Origin: Pseudomonas putida | GTDB taxonomy: Bacteria > Pseudomonadota > Gammaproteobacteria > Pseudomonadales > Pseudomonadaceae | DNA length: 64,000 bases | Direction: 5' to 3' | Assembly: GCF_025905425.1 (NCBI RefSeq) | Contig: NZ_CP109603.1 | Location: forward strand, 2,392,001-2,456,000 | Shown here: positions 8,673 through 17,799 of the stretch, in pieces | Layout of the letters: every line of letters starts with the position of its first letter | Numbering within the stretch: position 1 is the first letter of the stretch | Translations under genes and position numbers: made by a program | Notes under the pieces: model-generated | The model's database searches: none | What the model saw: the letters and a program-made list of their open reading frames with translations, nothing else | Told to the model about the DNA's origin: nothing

Positions 8673-11004
8673 CCTGTTCAGGTTCGATCCAGACGAGCTA
8701 CCAGCTGCCGTGCAATATGCAGCATCGCCGGCGTTCAAGAACGGCTGGCAACTGCTCACCAATCACTTTGGTAGACCTTACCTGCCCACAGAAGCGCTTG
8801 AGGAGATGCTCAGTTACATCACGGGTGGCCCTGTTTGGATAAATGCCCAGCTGTTGAAGGGCGGGCCTGCCATTGCTTCGCTGAAAGAGATCCAGACCGA
8901 TAAGCTGAACCGGGCCGTCAACGTCTGGGCCCAGCACATAATGCGCAAAGCACCACTTGAGGCGCAGGAATTCATCAAGCTACTGATACCTGAACGTGCA
9001 GCCCCGCTGTATGCACGCGATGTGATGAACGACCCCCGCCAGTCTGCGTCGGCCTACAAGGTTGTCCCTTGGATGCTCGCCCAGCAGCTGGCCAGCCAAC
9101 CCATGGAATCATCCGTCCCGTTAAACCTCGAAGTGTCCAGTGATGGAAACCTACTTGCCTGGGACAGCCCGCTGCTCTACAGCTACGGTGAGCGTCGGGC
9201 AGTGGCAATGCACTCGGTCTCAACCAGTTTGTTACTGTTGCACAAAGTTCCCAGCCAGTACGCGTCAGTCACAGTGCATCTGAGCCATATCTTGCCCGAA
9301 TGGCGTCACACCACGCATTCCACCTGGCTAAAGACCGAGCGCGGGATCTCCAAATTCCAGATTCGCACATTGCCCCTGGTCGATGGTCAATTCCGGACGA
9401 TCTATACCAGCCCTTCGGCGGAGCTCCTGGAGCTCATGGGGGAAGGGACGCTGCCGGCGCTAGGCGGGAATGAAATCTCACTGACCGGTGCACTGCGTCC
9501 AATCCATGCGCACACACCGATTGGCTCTCCTATCGGCAGCGGCGTGGGTACGGTGATTCTCGACCAGGCGAGCTTCCACCTGCAGAAGACGCTTACCTCT
9601 GCCAAACCCATGCTGACCCGTTATGTAGGACGGCTGATAGCCCAGCGTGACAAGACGGGGAATGATTCGGTGCGACCCATCCGCATCGCTGTAGTAACTG
9701 CGCACACGGACATCATGATGCGTATCAACCATGCCTATGAACACCTGAGTGCGCTCTCCCCGGTCTTCAAAGGCAAGCCCAAGCCCCAGGTCACCCTTCA
9801 ACAGATTCAATGCAAGGACGCCCAACGGGTGCTCACCACCAAGACAACGTCAACTGATATCCAACAGTGGTTCACCAACGAGTTGCTTCCACGGTTAAGT
9901 GCATTCGCACCTGACGCCGCGATCATTGAAACGGCGCCTGAGGTAGCCACCAAGGACGACCATGACCCAAAGCATCTGTTACGAGCACTATGCGCCAAAC
10001 ACGGCATCTCGACCCAGTTCATCTTTCATCTCGCACCACCAGGAGAAGGAGCCGATACAAAGAAAGCGATGCCAGCGGGGGTAAAAAGTCGGATGCGCAA
10101 AACCAAATCGATAGAATCCGATCCTCCCGAGGATTGGCCTGCCATCAACAGCCTCATCGATGGATTGCGCGGTACCGGCTACCTCCCCCTTCCACTGGAT
10201 CGTACTGCCGGGATTCCCGCAAATACGACAGTGGTATCGGTGTACGTTGACCACCTCAGCAAACTGAACGTCTATTTGCCCGTCATCACGCGTACAGTGG
10301 TCAACACACGAGATTTGCAGGTGTACGTCCAAGGCGCGGATGGCCACCCTGGCCAATGGAAAAGCTACAGCGAAGGCTTATGTGCTATCCATGCTTCCCC
10401 TGGATTGCTGAATGAAGACGATGCGAAGCTGATGATCAGGCAAGCACTTCTGGCACCCACACCCGTTGCGAATACTCCTCTGATCGTACTGATCAATGCC
10501 GGCGGCAAGCGTCTATACCCCGGCATGAACGATGGCGCGGGGAGCGGGCTACCACCAGTACCGGAAAATGCCTGGCTGATTCGTACCCGGTCTGACTCTC
10601 AGACGGCCCAAATGACCGGCGTGCACTCACTTTCGCCTCTGGCTCCCATGTACATCGGCAACCGGATCGGTGTTCATCAGGCCGAGCACCAGGAGCTCGT
10701 TTACTACTTCACCTCATACTCCAAAACCTTCAACAGGACGCGCTCACACCGCTACCACACGCGCTATGACGTGAGGCAATCCGAGCTGAAGGATTCATGG
10801 CAGCAACTGGGCGTGACGGAATTCGTGATGATCCAGAAAGGCGACTTTGCCTGCAACGATCAGCTGGCACTGCAGACAGGTTACTGGTGCAAGAATGCTC
10901 CACTGTGGGATGGCTTCTTGCGCCTTCCCTCCCCGCTTCATGCAGCGCGTCAGATTGCAGAGGATCACCCGGTTGCGGAAAAGCTAAGGAAAGGAAGGTT
11001 TTGA
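8650..11004 (+). CDS. pPIWI-RE protein (RNase H-fold PIWI module)
   Basis: Third gene of the operon, about 784 aa from the ATG at 8650 (GAGGG precedes it by 7 nt; a longer start at 8635 is possible). The C-terminal half carries the RNase H-like PIWI module: AAIIETAPEV around residue 420, followed by DHDPKHLLRALCAKHGISTQ, an extended strand/helix region with VVSVYVDHL, and near residue 643 NAWLIRTRSD, then YYFTSYSKTF and a C-terminal FVMIQKGDF. The family is named for conserved Arg and Glu residues; the Arg in WLIRTR and the Glu in IIETAPE are candidates. No PAZ domain is evident. These proteins are predicted to bind guide/target nucleic acid, with cleavage supplied by the neighbouring REase. 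Family assignment rests on the combined sequence and the three-gene context. Confidence 0.75.
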   Translation: MTISLRTNLFRFDPDELPAAVQYAASPAFKNGWQLLTNHFGRPYLPTEALEEMLSYITGGPVWINAQLLKGGPAIASLKEIQTDKLNRAVNVWAQHIMRKAPLEAQEFIKLLIPERAAPLYARDVMNDPRQSASAYKVVPWMLAQQLASQPMESSVPLNLEVSSDGNLLAWDSPLLYSYGERRAVAMHSVSTSLLLLHKVPSQYASVTVHLSHILPEWRHTTHSTWLKTERGISKFQIRTLPLVDGQFRTIYTSPSAELLELMGEGTLPALGGNEISLTGALRPIHAHTPIGSPIGSGVGTVILDQASFHLQKTLTSAKPMLTRYVGRLIAQRDKTGNDSVRPIRIAVVTAHTDIMMRINHAYEHLSALSPVFKGKPKPQVTLQQIQCKDAQRVLTTKTTSTDIQQWFTNELLPRLSAFAPDAAIIETAPEVATKDDHDPKHLLRALCAKHGISTQFIFHLAPPGEGADTKKAMPAGVKSRMRKTKSIESDPPEDWPAINSLIDGLRGTGYLPLPLDRTAGIPANTTVVSVYVDHLSKLNVYLPVITRTVVNTRDLQVYVQGADGHPGQWKSYSEGLCAIHASPGLLNEDDAKLMIRQALLAPTPVANTPLIVLINAGGKRLYPGMNDGAGSGLPPVPENAWLIRTRSDSQTAQMTGVHSLSPLAPMYIGNRIGVHQAEHQELVYYFTSYSKTFNRTRSHRYHTRYDVRQSELKDSWQQLGVTEFVMIQKGDFACNDQLALQTGYWCKNAPLWDGFLRLPSPLHAARQIAEDHPVAEKLRKGRF

Positions 11005-11050
11005 TAGGCGGCCCAGAAAGGGGCCGCAAGTGACCCAGCGCATATACTAC

Positions 11051-11401
11051 TCAGCGCTTCATTTGGGGCGTGTAAGGCTCAATATGCGTGCTGTTGCAGT
11101 TAGTTCTGGCACCCCAGCAGCAAGGATAGGCCCGAGCGCGCTCCTGGTCATCGGAGCGGAAAACAATCACGCGGCTGCCACGATGCTCGCCTTTTGTGGT
11201 GATGCGTGCCTGAACCGTAAAGGGCGTGGAGTTCCCGCCAGTATGATACTGGCGGTCAGGCTCTTGAGTAGCCAGGTCGTAGGCCTGATCAAACGTCAGG
11301 GCATTAACAACCGCCCCGCTGTGTGGGCCGATGCTTTCCTTTACCACCATGTTGATCTCATCCTTTGTGTAGATGTGAGTAGAGTCAGGGTTCACAACCA
11401 T
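11051..11401 (-). CDS. small unknown protein downstream of the YobI-like NTPase
   Basis: A 116-residue frame beginning MVVNPDSTHIYTKDE. Its start overlaps the 3' end of the large NTPase gene by 10 bases, which argues that it is real and translated from the same message. The sequence has a mixed alpha/beta character (DQAYDLATQEPDRQYH, then RITTKGEHRGSRVIVF, ending in a Cys/Arg-rich tail YPCCWGARTNC). I recognise no family. It could be an accessory or antitoxin-like partner of the NTPase. It converges with the pPIWI-RE gene, whose end is 46 bases away. Confidence 0.55.
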   Translation of the reverse strand: MVVNPDSTHIYTKDEINMVVKESIGPHSGAVVNALTFDQAYDLATQEPDRQYHTGGNSTPFTVQARITTKGEHRGSRVIVFRSDDQERARAYPCCWGARTNCNSTHIEPYTPQMKR

Positions 11402-14400
11402 CCTGCCTGAGACGGGCTAGAGGCCCTCTCACCTGAGTAGGTGCTTTTCTTTCGGCAGGCGATAATCAATGCATCGAAGATTTTGGCACGAACGAAACCA
11501 CGTCGCTGAAGGGCTTTGATCAATCGCACGTTCTCAACCTCCGCGGCCAGTCTGATCGGGCGCCGCTGCCCAGCAAGGGCTGAGAACTCATCCCCCAAAT
11601 GTGGCAATACGGCTGCAACGCTCAGCCAGTCGCAGCCCATGATCAACAAGTGGATCATGATGTCGGCACGGTTTCCCTGGCTGAGGAATGGGCTCTTGGT
11701 CAACTCAAACAACACCGGGAGGTAGCTCTCAGAAAACGGCATCCATTCCTGATTTCCTCGTGCACACGCGTTTGCGAGCCCAACAGCTGCTTCGGAATTT
11801 TTCATAAAGACATCAGCTGGCACCGTCGACCATAGCTGCATGACCTCTCCCATGGAGGGCACTTGAGAATTGCTCAGTGCGACAGTCATGGAGATCGGCA
11901 GAGCACTAAAGTTGAGCTTCAGCCTCGCCTCTTCCCAGCGGTTGAGCAGGTAAGCCAACTCCAGATGGGGTGCATGAACCCTGAAGATGTCCAGCCCCAC
12001 TTGGCTATAAGGCACGCAATCAGCTTCAGAGATGAATGCCCACCTCGAAGCAGGTATCGACGAATCCAGGAGGGCGAAATCTATCTTTATCGGGGCAAAC
12101 AGATGCGCCAGAGTTTCGTCCTGCACACGCTCATTGCAAAGAAGGTACCGTTGCAGCTTGATTTGCTGGTCGGATTCGCTCCATAGCTCATGAGCCAGGA
12201 CTTCGGCCTTGCTCTGGATGTAGTCCAGGAATACAGCCTCTGCATTGCGGTCTTGGACGGCGGCTGATACCCCCTCACCGTCATTCAAGACCTCCCTGAA
12301 TACCATCCAAACTGCACCGGGCATACCGTTGGCATCGATACGATCCTCATCCATTGCCAGCAGCCAAACCTCCCGCAGAGGTTCATCGAGGCTGGGCAAT
12401 GAACACTGGGTGCGGCTGAACAACTCGCGCATCTTGTCTGGCTGTGTACTGAGCAGCTCTAACAGAGCCCGTAATGTATCGGACGACTCATCCAACATCC
12501 CTTCCTGTTGCAGGAGCTGCTCGACGACAGCAACGATGTCCTCGTCGAGTTGCTCTTTGAGATTCGGAACGTCCAGCTGAACGAGCCTTTCGTAACTGAC
12601 AGCGTCGTCCTCAACATTCCCATCAGCCACCTGGCAAAGCAGCCGTAGCATGCGAAGATCCAGTTTCAAGCAGCGCCACGTGACCACGGCCTTGAGGTCG
12701 TCCGGGCTGATCTGCTTGCTAATATTCGAAAACTTGATGGGTTTGCTGCGCAACCATTGCCAACCTCTCTCACTCGCGCTCATGCGCGGGATCCAGGCTG
12801 ACACGTCCTCGAGCTGTTCAACCCATGTTGAGAGTGTACCGTCCTCGTCCAATCTGGCCGTCTCATCCGCTGTCAGGGTATCCAGAACGTGGTAGATCCA
12901 CCGGGCTCGTGACGCATCTGTTTGAAAACGCCGAGTGCTCAATACGCTGAAAATCAGGTCGGAATCAGCGCTGTGCAACGCTCGCACCAGCTCGTTACCT
13001 TTTTCAAATTCGACGAAGTACTCAGTTGCTTCTCCCAGCAGCTCAGGCTCCTGATGCCCCCCCTTGAGTATTACCGCCAACTTCTCTGCCCGTTCTTCAC
13101 TCTCCTCTCGCTCCAGAAGCCTTGGCTTGAGCAGTTCGTTCATCAGGCCGAGCAAGATCCCGCGCCCCTGGCTCAAGGACTCATGATCGAGCGCTCTAAT
13201 CACGCGTTCTGGTTTTTCAACCTTGGTATTAAAACCAGCCATTTCATCACGACCGAGCGCAAGAATGAGGTTCTTATCCGATTGGGTCAGCGAGCCTTCG
13301 TAGAAATAGCCGAGGTAATCGACAAAATCGGTGTCGAGATAGCCCTTGAGCACCAGGAAGATCACCATCTTGAAGTCAGTTAGCCTCTCCCTGACCACAC
13401 CACCATAGGTTTTTCTGACAGCAACCCTGAAAGGTACCGCTTTGAGGTGACGAATCTCACGCTCCAGTTTGGCAATCTGGGCATCAAGCTCGGGCAACGA
13501 ATCAGCCAGCACCTTGGCGCGTGCCTCGTAATTCACTTCCTTGAGGATCATTTCCGTTTTCTGAGGATTCCATATGACGTCAGGTCGTTTTTGAATCGAT
13601 GGCCGGGCGTTGTTAGCCGCTTTGAAGCGCGCAAACCCATCATCTTCGGCGATGTCCTTCAGTGAAATGTAGGAGCCGTCATCTAGCTGCAGTGAGGTTG
13701 CCTCCCACGCTTGGTCGCGCCTCATTATCTCGTACCAGACGCGGGCGCGCAGTTCTACAACATCCGTCGCCTGTTCGTGCTGACGGGCTATACGGCGCGC
13801 CTGAAGGGCAGAAAGCTCATCCTCTTTGGACTGGAACTGGGAAGCCACCCACGCCGGGTATTCTTCGAAAATTGAATAGAGTGTTCCTCGTCGTTTCGCC
13901 AGGTCTGCAAAGGCACGGGGGTAGAGATTTCGAATCGCAACCATGGCAAAGAGCTTGTTCAGGTCGAGTTTCACTTCACCGCAGACAAGCAGGCTCTCGT
14001 AGATAGAGTATTCGTTGACGAGATTTTTGATCAGACGCATGTCATCAATGTAGTAGCCGACATTGTCTATGAGCCGCTCATGTAGCCGATGGGGCAGCCG
14101 ATCGCTTGAAACCCTTTCGCCAAGCAGCTTGGAAAGCAGCTCGTTGGCGTTATCCCCATGAACGACTGGGATGATCGGAATGATGAGGTCGAAAAACTTG
14201 GTCTTGTCACCCACCCCAAACATTTCATCCCGAATGGCGTACACAAATCGGACAGGCCGCTTCACCTGAGGAGAGTTACGGATGATGAAATTGATTTCCC
14301 TCAGCCGGAAAAAGATTTCCTGAACATCGAACCTGTCCAGATCCTCGATCACCACCACATCGACGTCGCTGCGCTCAAAGCAGTAGATGATCTCATCCAC

Positions 14401-15246
14401 ATTTTTGTGAAGCACCGAGCCATGCTGGGTAGCCTCAAGCTTGCCCCCCTTGAGCGTTAACCCATCGATGCTGAATAACGACAGGAGCTTCAAAGCGGTG
14501 TGAAGCAACCAGATACCTCCAGCAGCCAGGACGAGCAGGGCCAAAGGCTCGGAAATCAACAAGAGCTTTTCAAGCAGCCAGCTTGAAGCGACGCTCGAGT
14601 TATTGGCTATCGTAGGGCTGTACAACCTCAATGCGCAGACAGCGATTGCTGTCATCGCACCGGTACGAAGCGACAAGTGAAAGCTCGAAGTCTGTGTGAT
14701 CCGCTTCAGGCGGGACTTGGGAACCTTGCTGGCAGGCACTGCATAGAGCAACTGCTGAACAATCGTCTCTTCGATGCGATTGATCAGGACGTCCTTGTCC
14801 GCTTTTTCAACCGTGATGTCCTTATCCACCTTGGGCCCGGCAGCATCAGCGCCTTTTTCTGCAGGCGTCTGAGATGACGTGTCCACCTTGGGCTTAGTCC
14901 CAGATTCACCGACAAGATCGGGCTTGGTGAAAGTCGCCAAGGATATGAAGGTGTGTTTGTAGGATCGGTGGTTCTCAAAAAAAGTCTTCAGAACGCTGCT
15001 CTTGCCAGCGCCATAGCTGCCCGTGATGGCTATGTTCAGAATCTCGGGATTTTCCAGAGCGTGCCTCAGCTCACGCTCGTACCTGCTTGAGACATGTTCC
15101 TTCAATAGCACGGGGGTCAACGGCTCAAAGAACTTCTCTTTACTCGAAAGCGTCTGAGACGTGTTATACCCCTCGCCCATTTCGCAGATCCGCGCCGCTA
15201 GCGCGTCCCATAAACGCTTCACACGGCCTTTCCGATACTCAACCAT
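11392..15246 (-). CDS. YobI/KAP-like membrane P-loop NTPase
   Basis: A 1284-residue protein with Walker A GSYGAGKSS at about residues 76-84, just after a helical YERELRHALENPEI block. Two or three hydrophobic segments follow (about residues 190-260, e.g. PLALLVLAAGGIWLLH), and a Walker B-like VDVVVIEDLDRFD appears near residue 305. The membrane segments inserted between Walker A and Walker B are typical of KAP-type and YobI-like P-loop NTPases found in bacterial conflict loci. The long C-terminal part (about 800 residues) is helical and solenoid-like, probably sensor or protein-binding, with no motif I can name. The start at 15246 has AAGG shortly upstream; MGEGYN at residue 23 is an alternative. 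It forms an operon with the 116-aa gene. Role in defence is inferred from family and context. Confidence 0.7.
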   Translation of the reverse strand: MVEYRKGRVKRLWDALAARICEMGEGYNTSQTLSSKEKFFEPLTPVLLKEHVSSRYERELRHALENPEILNIAITGSYGAGKSSVLKTFFENHRSYKHTFISLATFTKPDLVGESGTKPKVDTSSQTPAEKGADAAGPKVDKDITVEKADKDVLINRIEETIVQQLLYAVPASKVPKSRLKRITQTSSFHLSLRTGAMTAIAVCALRLYSPTIANNSSVASSWLLEKLLLISEPLALLVLAAGGIWLLHTALKLLSLFSIDGLTLKGGKLEATQHGSVLHKNVDEIIYCFERSDVDVVVIEDLDRFDVQEIFFRLREINFIIRNSPQVKRPVRFVYAIRDEMFGVGDKTKFFDLIIPIIPVVHGDNANELLSKLLGERVSSDRLPHRLHERLIDNVGYYIDDMRLIKNLVNEYSIYESLLVCGEVKLDLNKLFAMVAIRNLYPRAFADLAKRRGTLYSIFEEYPAWVASQFQSKEDELSALQARRIARQHEQATDVVELRARVWYEIMRRDQAWEATSLQLDDGSYISLKDIAEDDGFARFKAANNARPSIQKRPDVIWNPQKTEMILKEVNYEARAKVLADSLPELDAQIAKLEREIRHLKAVPFRVAVRKTYGGVVRERLTDFKMVIFLVLKGYLDTDFVDYLGYFYEGSLTQSDKNLILALGRDEMAGFNTKVEKPERVIRALDHESLSQGRGILLGLMNELLKPRLLEREESEERAEKLAVILKGGHQEPELLGEATEYFVEFEKGNELVRALHSADSDLIFSVLSTRRFQTDASRARWIYHVLDTLTADETARLDEDGTLSTWVEQLEDVSAWIPRMSASERGWQWLRSKPIKFSNISKQISPDDLKAVVTWRCLKLDLRMLRLLCQVADGNVEDDAVSYERLVQLDVPNLKEQLDEDIVAVVEQLLQQEGMLDESSDTLRALLELLSTQPDKMRELFSRTQCSLPSLDEPLREVWLLAMDEDRIDANGMPGAVWMVFREVLNDGEGVSAAVQDRNAEAVFLDYIQSKAEVLAHELWSESDQQIKLQRYLLCNERVQDETLAHLFAPIKIDFALLDSSIPASRWAFISEADCVPYSQVGLDIFRVHAPHLELAYLLNRWEEARLKLNFSALPISMTVALSNSQVPSMGEVMQLWSTVPADVFMKNSEAAVGLANACARGNQEWMPFSESYLPVLFELTKSPFLSQGNRADIMIHLLIMGCDWLSVAAVLPHLGDEFSALAGQRRPIRLAAEVENVRLIKALQRRGFVRAKIFDALIIACRKKSTYSGERASSPSQAGWL

Positions 15247-15486
15247 CTACCTTGATCCCGATCCCGGCCTTCCGTGTCGCGCTGCGAGCGGATTACCTAG
15301 CCTCCATCTGCATGCGCACCAGCTCAAGGGTGCTCACGCTCCGATAGCGGCTATATGCCATAGATGAGCCTGGCTAGCTAGGCTAAAACAACTAATGAAG
15401 CTGGGCGACAACCGTCCTGGCGGCTTCATACTCACCTTGGCTTAACGTTATGTCACCATGGCTGATGTCGACCAGGCCACTCAGAG

Positions 15487-16215
15487 TCAGATCTCCATCA
15501 TGAAATCTGCGGCAAATCCTGTTCGCTCACCAGGATATCCCCTCGGATTTGAGACGAGTCGGCAGCCGGAGACACTTGTATCAACAGCATGGTGCGTGTG
15601 ACCAAAGATCCATGCATCCGCGAGCTCAAGCAAATCGTGCCATTGGTTGGAGTAAGCCGCCGCTAGGTGGCCTTCATGGCCATCCCCGGCGACCTCAGCT
15701 ATCGGGCAGTGGTGTGTAACAACTACCGTCTTGCCGTCAAACGGCTTAGCGAGTTCGCAGGCGAGATACTCGCGGGTAGCGATGTTCCGGGCAATGAGGT
15801 CGGCGGGTCTGAGCTTGCGATAACCGTCCCCGATGCGGATTCGTTTGAAGTCGTTCATCCATTGCGCACATTCCCTCATCGCTGCTCTGTAGTCCCCGGT
15901 CGAGGTGAAGTCTGTCCAACCAGTCGCCACCAGAAACCGAGTGCCCCCGATGACGAGGCTCTGGTTGTCCAGGATGCGCACATGCGGCTCGGCTGCGTCT
16001 CGCATCTTGGTAAGCGTTCGATCAATGTGCCCCTTGTAAAACTCGTGGTTGCCGCAGACGTAGATCACCTGGCATTTGAATGTCTGATTTGCCCACGTCA
16101 CTCCGAGGCTTCGCACCGAAATGTCGCCCGCGAGTACAACCACATCAGCCTCGACCGGAGGAGGCTCGAACTCAGAAAATTCCAGATGCAAATCAGAGTA
16201 GATCGCTATCTTCAA
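15487..16215 (-). CDS. calcineurin-like metallophosphoesterase (copy 1)
   Basis: A 242-residue metallophosphoesterase with all usual metal-site motifs in order: YSDLHLEF (DxH), VVLAGDIS (GD), YVCGNHEFY (GNHE), VVTHHCPI (H) and IFGHTHHAVD (GHxH). Such enzymes hydrolyse phosphodiesters or phosphomonoesters with two metal ions; the substrate cannot be told from sequence. A close paralogue lies at 17799-18524, with the same opening (YSDLH.EF..F.PP), the same YVCGNHEFY and the same ending (RLVSNPRGYPGER). It sits 38 bases downstream of the 141-aa gene and is likely co-transcribed with it. The ATG at 16215 opens directly with the conserved MKIAIYSDLH, so the start is secure. Confidence 0.85.
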   Translation of the reverse strand: MKIAIYSDLHLEFSEFEPPPVEADVVVLAGDISVRSLGVTWANQTFKCQVIYVCGNHEFYKGHIDRTLTKMRDAAEPHVRILDNQSLVIGGTRFLVATGWTDFTSTGDYRAAMRECAQWMNDFKRIRIGDGYRKLRPADLIARNIATREYLACELAKPFDGKTVVVTHHCPIAEVAGDGHEGHLAAAYSNQWHDLLELADAWIFGHTHHAVDTSVSGCRLVSNPRGYPGERTGFAADFMMEI

Positions 16216-16253
16216 TTACCCAGGCTCCGTGTCGTTAGTATCAGGTCGTCGCT

Positions 16254-16679
16254 TCACATTGCGTCCTGGGTCACCCGCCACCCAACGTTATCGAGCGTCA
16301 GTACAGCTGTGAGACTGGTGTGATTGCGAAAGCCGGGCCCCGCCAGGTAATACAGCGTGTCTTTGCTTTCGAACACCGACCCTACCTGCGAGTAAAGAAA
16401 GCTGGATCTCAGCCCGCCTGGCCGTGAGCACTGGGTGCGACTGTCGAAAATGATTTCCCGTCCCAATAACACGGTAGGTTGAAGACCTTGCGCCTGCAGA
16501 GTCTTCTCGTCGGTGTGAGACACCATCACATCAAGCAAAATCCAACTCCTGATCACGCAGTAAGGCTTGTCTCCCGAACGGGTCTTTGCTAATTCAATCA
16601 ACTGATCGTCCGAAGATGCCAGTCCTTCTACGTGCTCTGCGCCGTGGAGTAAAAAGTACGCCAACTGTGCTGCTTCCAC
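16254..16679 (-). CDS. small unknown protein upstream of metallophosphoesterase 1
   Basis: A 141-residue frame that starts at a GTG (16679) preceded by AAAGGTGGG, a good ribosome binding site. It contains CVIRSWILLDVMV, GLQPTVLLGREIIFDS, RSSFLYSQV, a segment FESKDTLYYLAGPGFRNHTS, and VLTLDNVGWR. The pattern of a short beta-rich protein with a conserved DS...RSS...F...LY.L.G.G series resembles small Pseudomonas proteins often annotated only as a DUF (I think DUF6957, not certain). It precedes metallophosphoesterase 1 by 38 bases. No enzymatic motif is visible. Confidence 0.6.
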   Translation of the reverse strand: MEAAQLAYFLLHGAEHVEGLASSDDQLIELAKTRSGDKPYCVIRSWILLDVMVSHTDEKTLQAQGLQPTVLLGREIIFDSRTQCSRPGGLRSSFLYSQVGSVFESKDTLYYLAGPGFRNHTSLTAVLTLDNVGWRVTQDAM

Positions 16680-17099
16680 CGTCCCACCTTTCTCATCATC
16701 AGGCCCGACGACTGAATGCTTAGTCGCCTCTATCGCAGTCGGCTAACAAGGGTTACCCTCGCCGCCGAGTAAATTTGTTTGCAAGCTTCTCAACGCCCCA
16801 TCGACGCTCAGGCCAGCAGCTCGTGTCTTGAGAATCTGGTGTGATAGCGAGCGTTGTCAGATTCGCATCATTAAACTGACGCCACCTGCTGTCTGTTGAA
16901 TCGCTACCCACGCGTGTACGGATGCCGCAGCTGTTTTTGCGGCTCGATAACCAGGCCGGTCGATAACCTCAGATGGCGGCGCCGACACCCTTCCGTCAAC
17001 GCATGAGACGGTCTTCAACGATTACAGGAATGCCGTCACCTCCCTCTCCTCTCCAGTCGACCTTCTAGCCCCTATGAACCGATTCAAGCACCGCTACGC
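16680..17099. other. intergenic region between the two phosphoesterase cassettes
   Basis: About 420 bases separating two minus-strand cassettes. It contains the ribosome binding site of the 141-aa gene at its left end, and I see no open frame above 60 codons, repeat or strong terminator. It should contain the promoter for the leftward cassette. Confidence 0.5.
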
Positions 17100-17441
17100 T
17101 CAACAACTGAATGTTGCGAAACGTGAGTTGAGCTCCACAGAGGCCCAGTCACAGACGACATAGAGGCTCCCGTTCACGGTGCGATAAAGCCGAAATCCCT
17201 CCTGCTCCCAACCACCCTCTAACCGAGAACTTCGGATGACGGCGCTATCCTCAAAGCGGCCTCGACGCTCGCCGTAAACGATGCCAACCAAGCAGCCTAG
17301 ATGCAGATCAATCGCGGTGTGGTACAGGTACCCCGTGACCAATGATGCAAATCCGGTAGCGCGCGCCCGAGTAACGCACTCAGGCTCGCCACAGGCTGCG
17401 GCTGCGCGCTGCCGACCTGGCTCGTCCCATTGGTCATCCAT
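17100..17441 (-). CDS. small unknown protein, third gene of phosphoesterase cassette 2
   Basis: About 113 residues from ATG 17441 (MDDQWDEPGRQRAAAACGEP...). The upstream GAGGTG is well spaced, and the previous gene's TGA ends one base before, so translation is coupled; the frame extended to 17498 overlaps that gene and is unlikely. The middle part (CLVGIVYGERRGRFEDSAVI) and the end (SLYVVCDWASVELNSRFATF) resemble the neighbouring 118-aa protein in style (YVV..W at the C-terminus), so the two may be distant relatives. No known family recognised. Confidence 0.55.
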   Translation of the reverse strand: MDDQWDEPGRQRAAAACGEPECVTRARATGFASLVTGYLYHTAIDLHLGCLVGIVYGERRGRFEDSAVIRSSRLEGGWEQEGFRLYRTVNGSLYVVCDWASVELNSRFATFSC

Positions 17442-17442
17442 C

Positions 17443-17799
17443 TCAATGCACCTCAAAGAACGGACGTAAACCGCCGTTTTCGTAATACCAATGGGCAATC
17501 ACATACAGCCCGCCGCCCTGTGCTTGCACAACCAGGTAACCTCCCCGATAGAGACGCTCTACCACTGGGGGCGTCCACATCGGCAGCCCCTCTGGGAAGT
17601 CATGGCGATAGTCGCAAAAGATCAGGCCGGTCATCTGCGGCGGCTTGTCCAGCGCGCACATCAGATAGCCAACGACTTCGTCATCGGATATCACCTCCCT
17701 GGCGGCCTGGATAACTTTAGGAAGCCGATTGAAGGTAACGTCTGCCTTTGTGGCGCCAAACGTCTTGATCAGGTAACCCAGATCGGTGCCTGCAGTCAT
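17443..17799 (-). CDS. small unknown protein, second gene of phosphoesterase cassette 2
   Basis: A 118-residue protein starting MTAGTDLGYLIKTFGATKAD. Its ATG overlaps the stop of metallophosphoesterase 2 (TAATG), a coupled arrangement. It has a short helical N-terminal half and a beta-rich second half (MTGLIFCDYRHDFPEG, ERLYRGGYLVVQAQGGGLYV, IAHWYYENGG). No catalytic or DNA-binding motif is visible, and I do not recognise it. Confidence 0.6.
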   Translation of the reverse strand: MTAGTDLGYLIKTFGATKADVTFNRLPKVIQAAREVISDDEVVGYLMCALDKPPQMTGLIFCDYRHDFPEGLPMWTPPVVERLYRGGYLVVQAQGGGLYVIAHWYYENGGLRPFFEVH

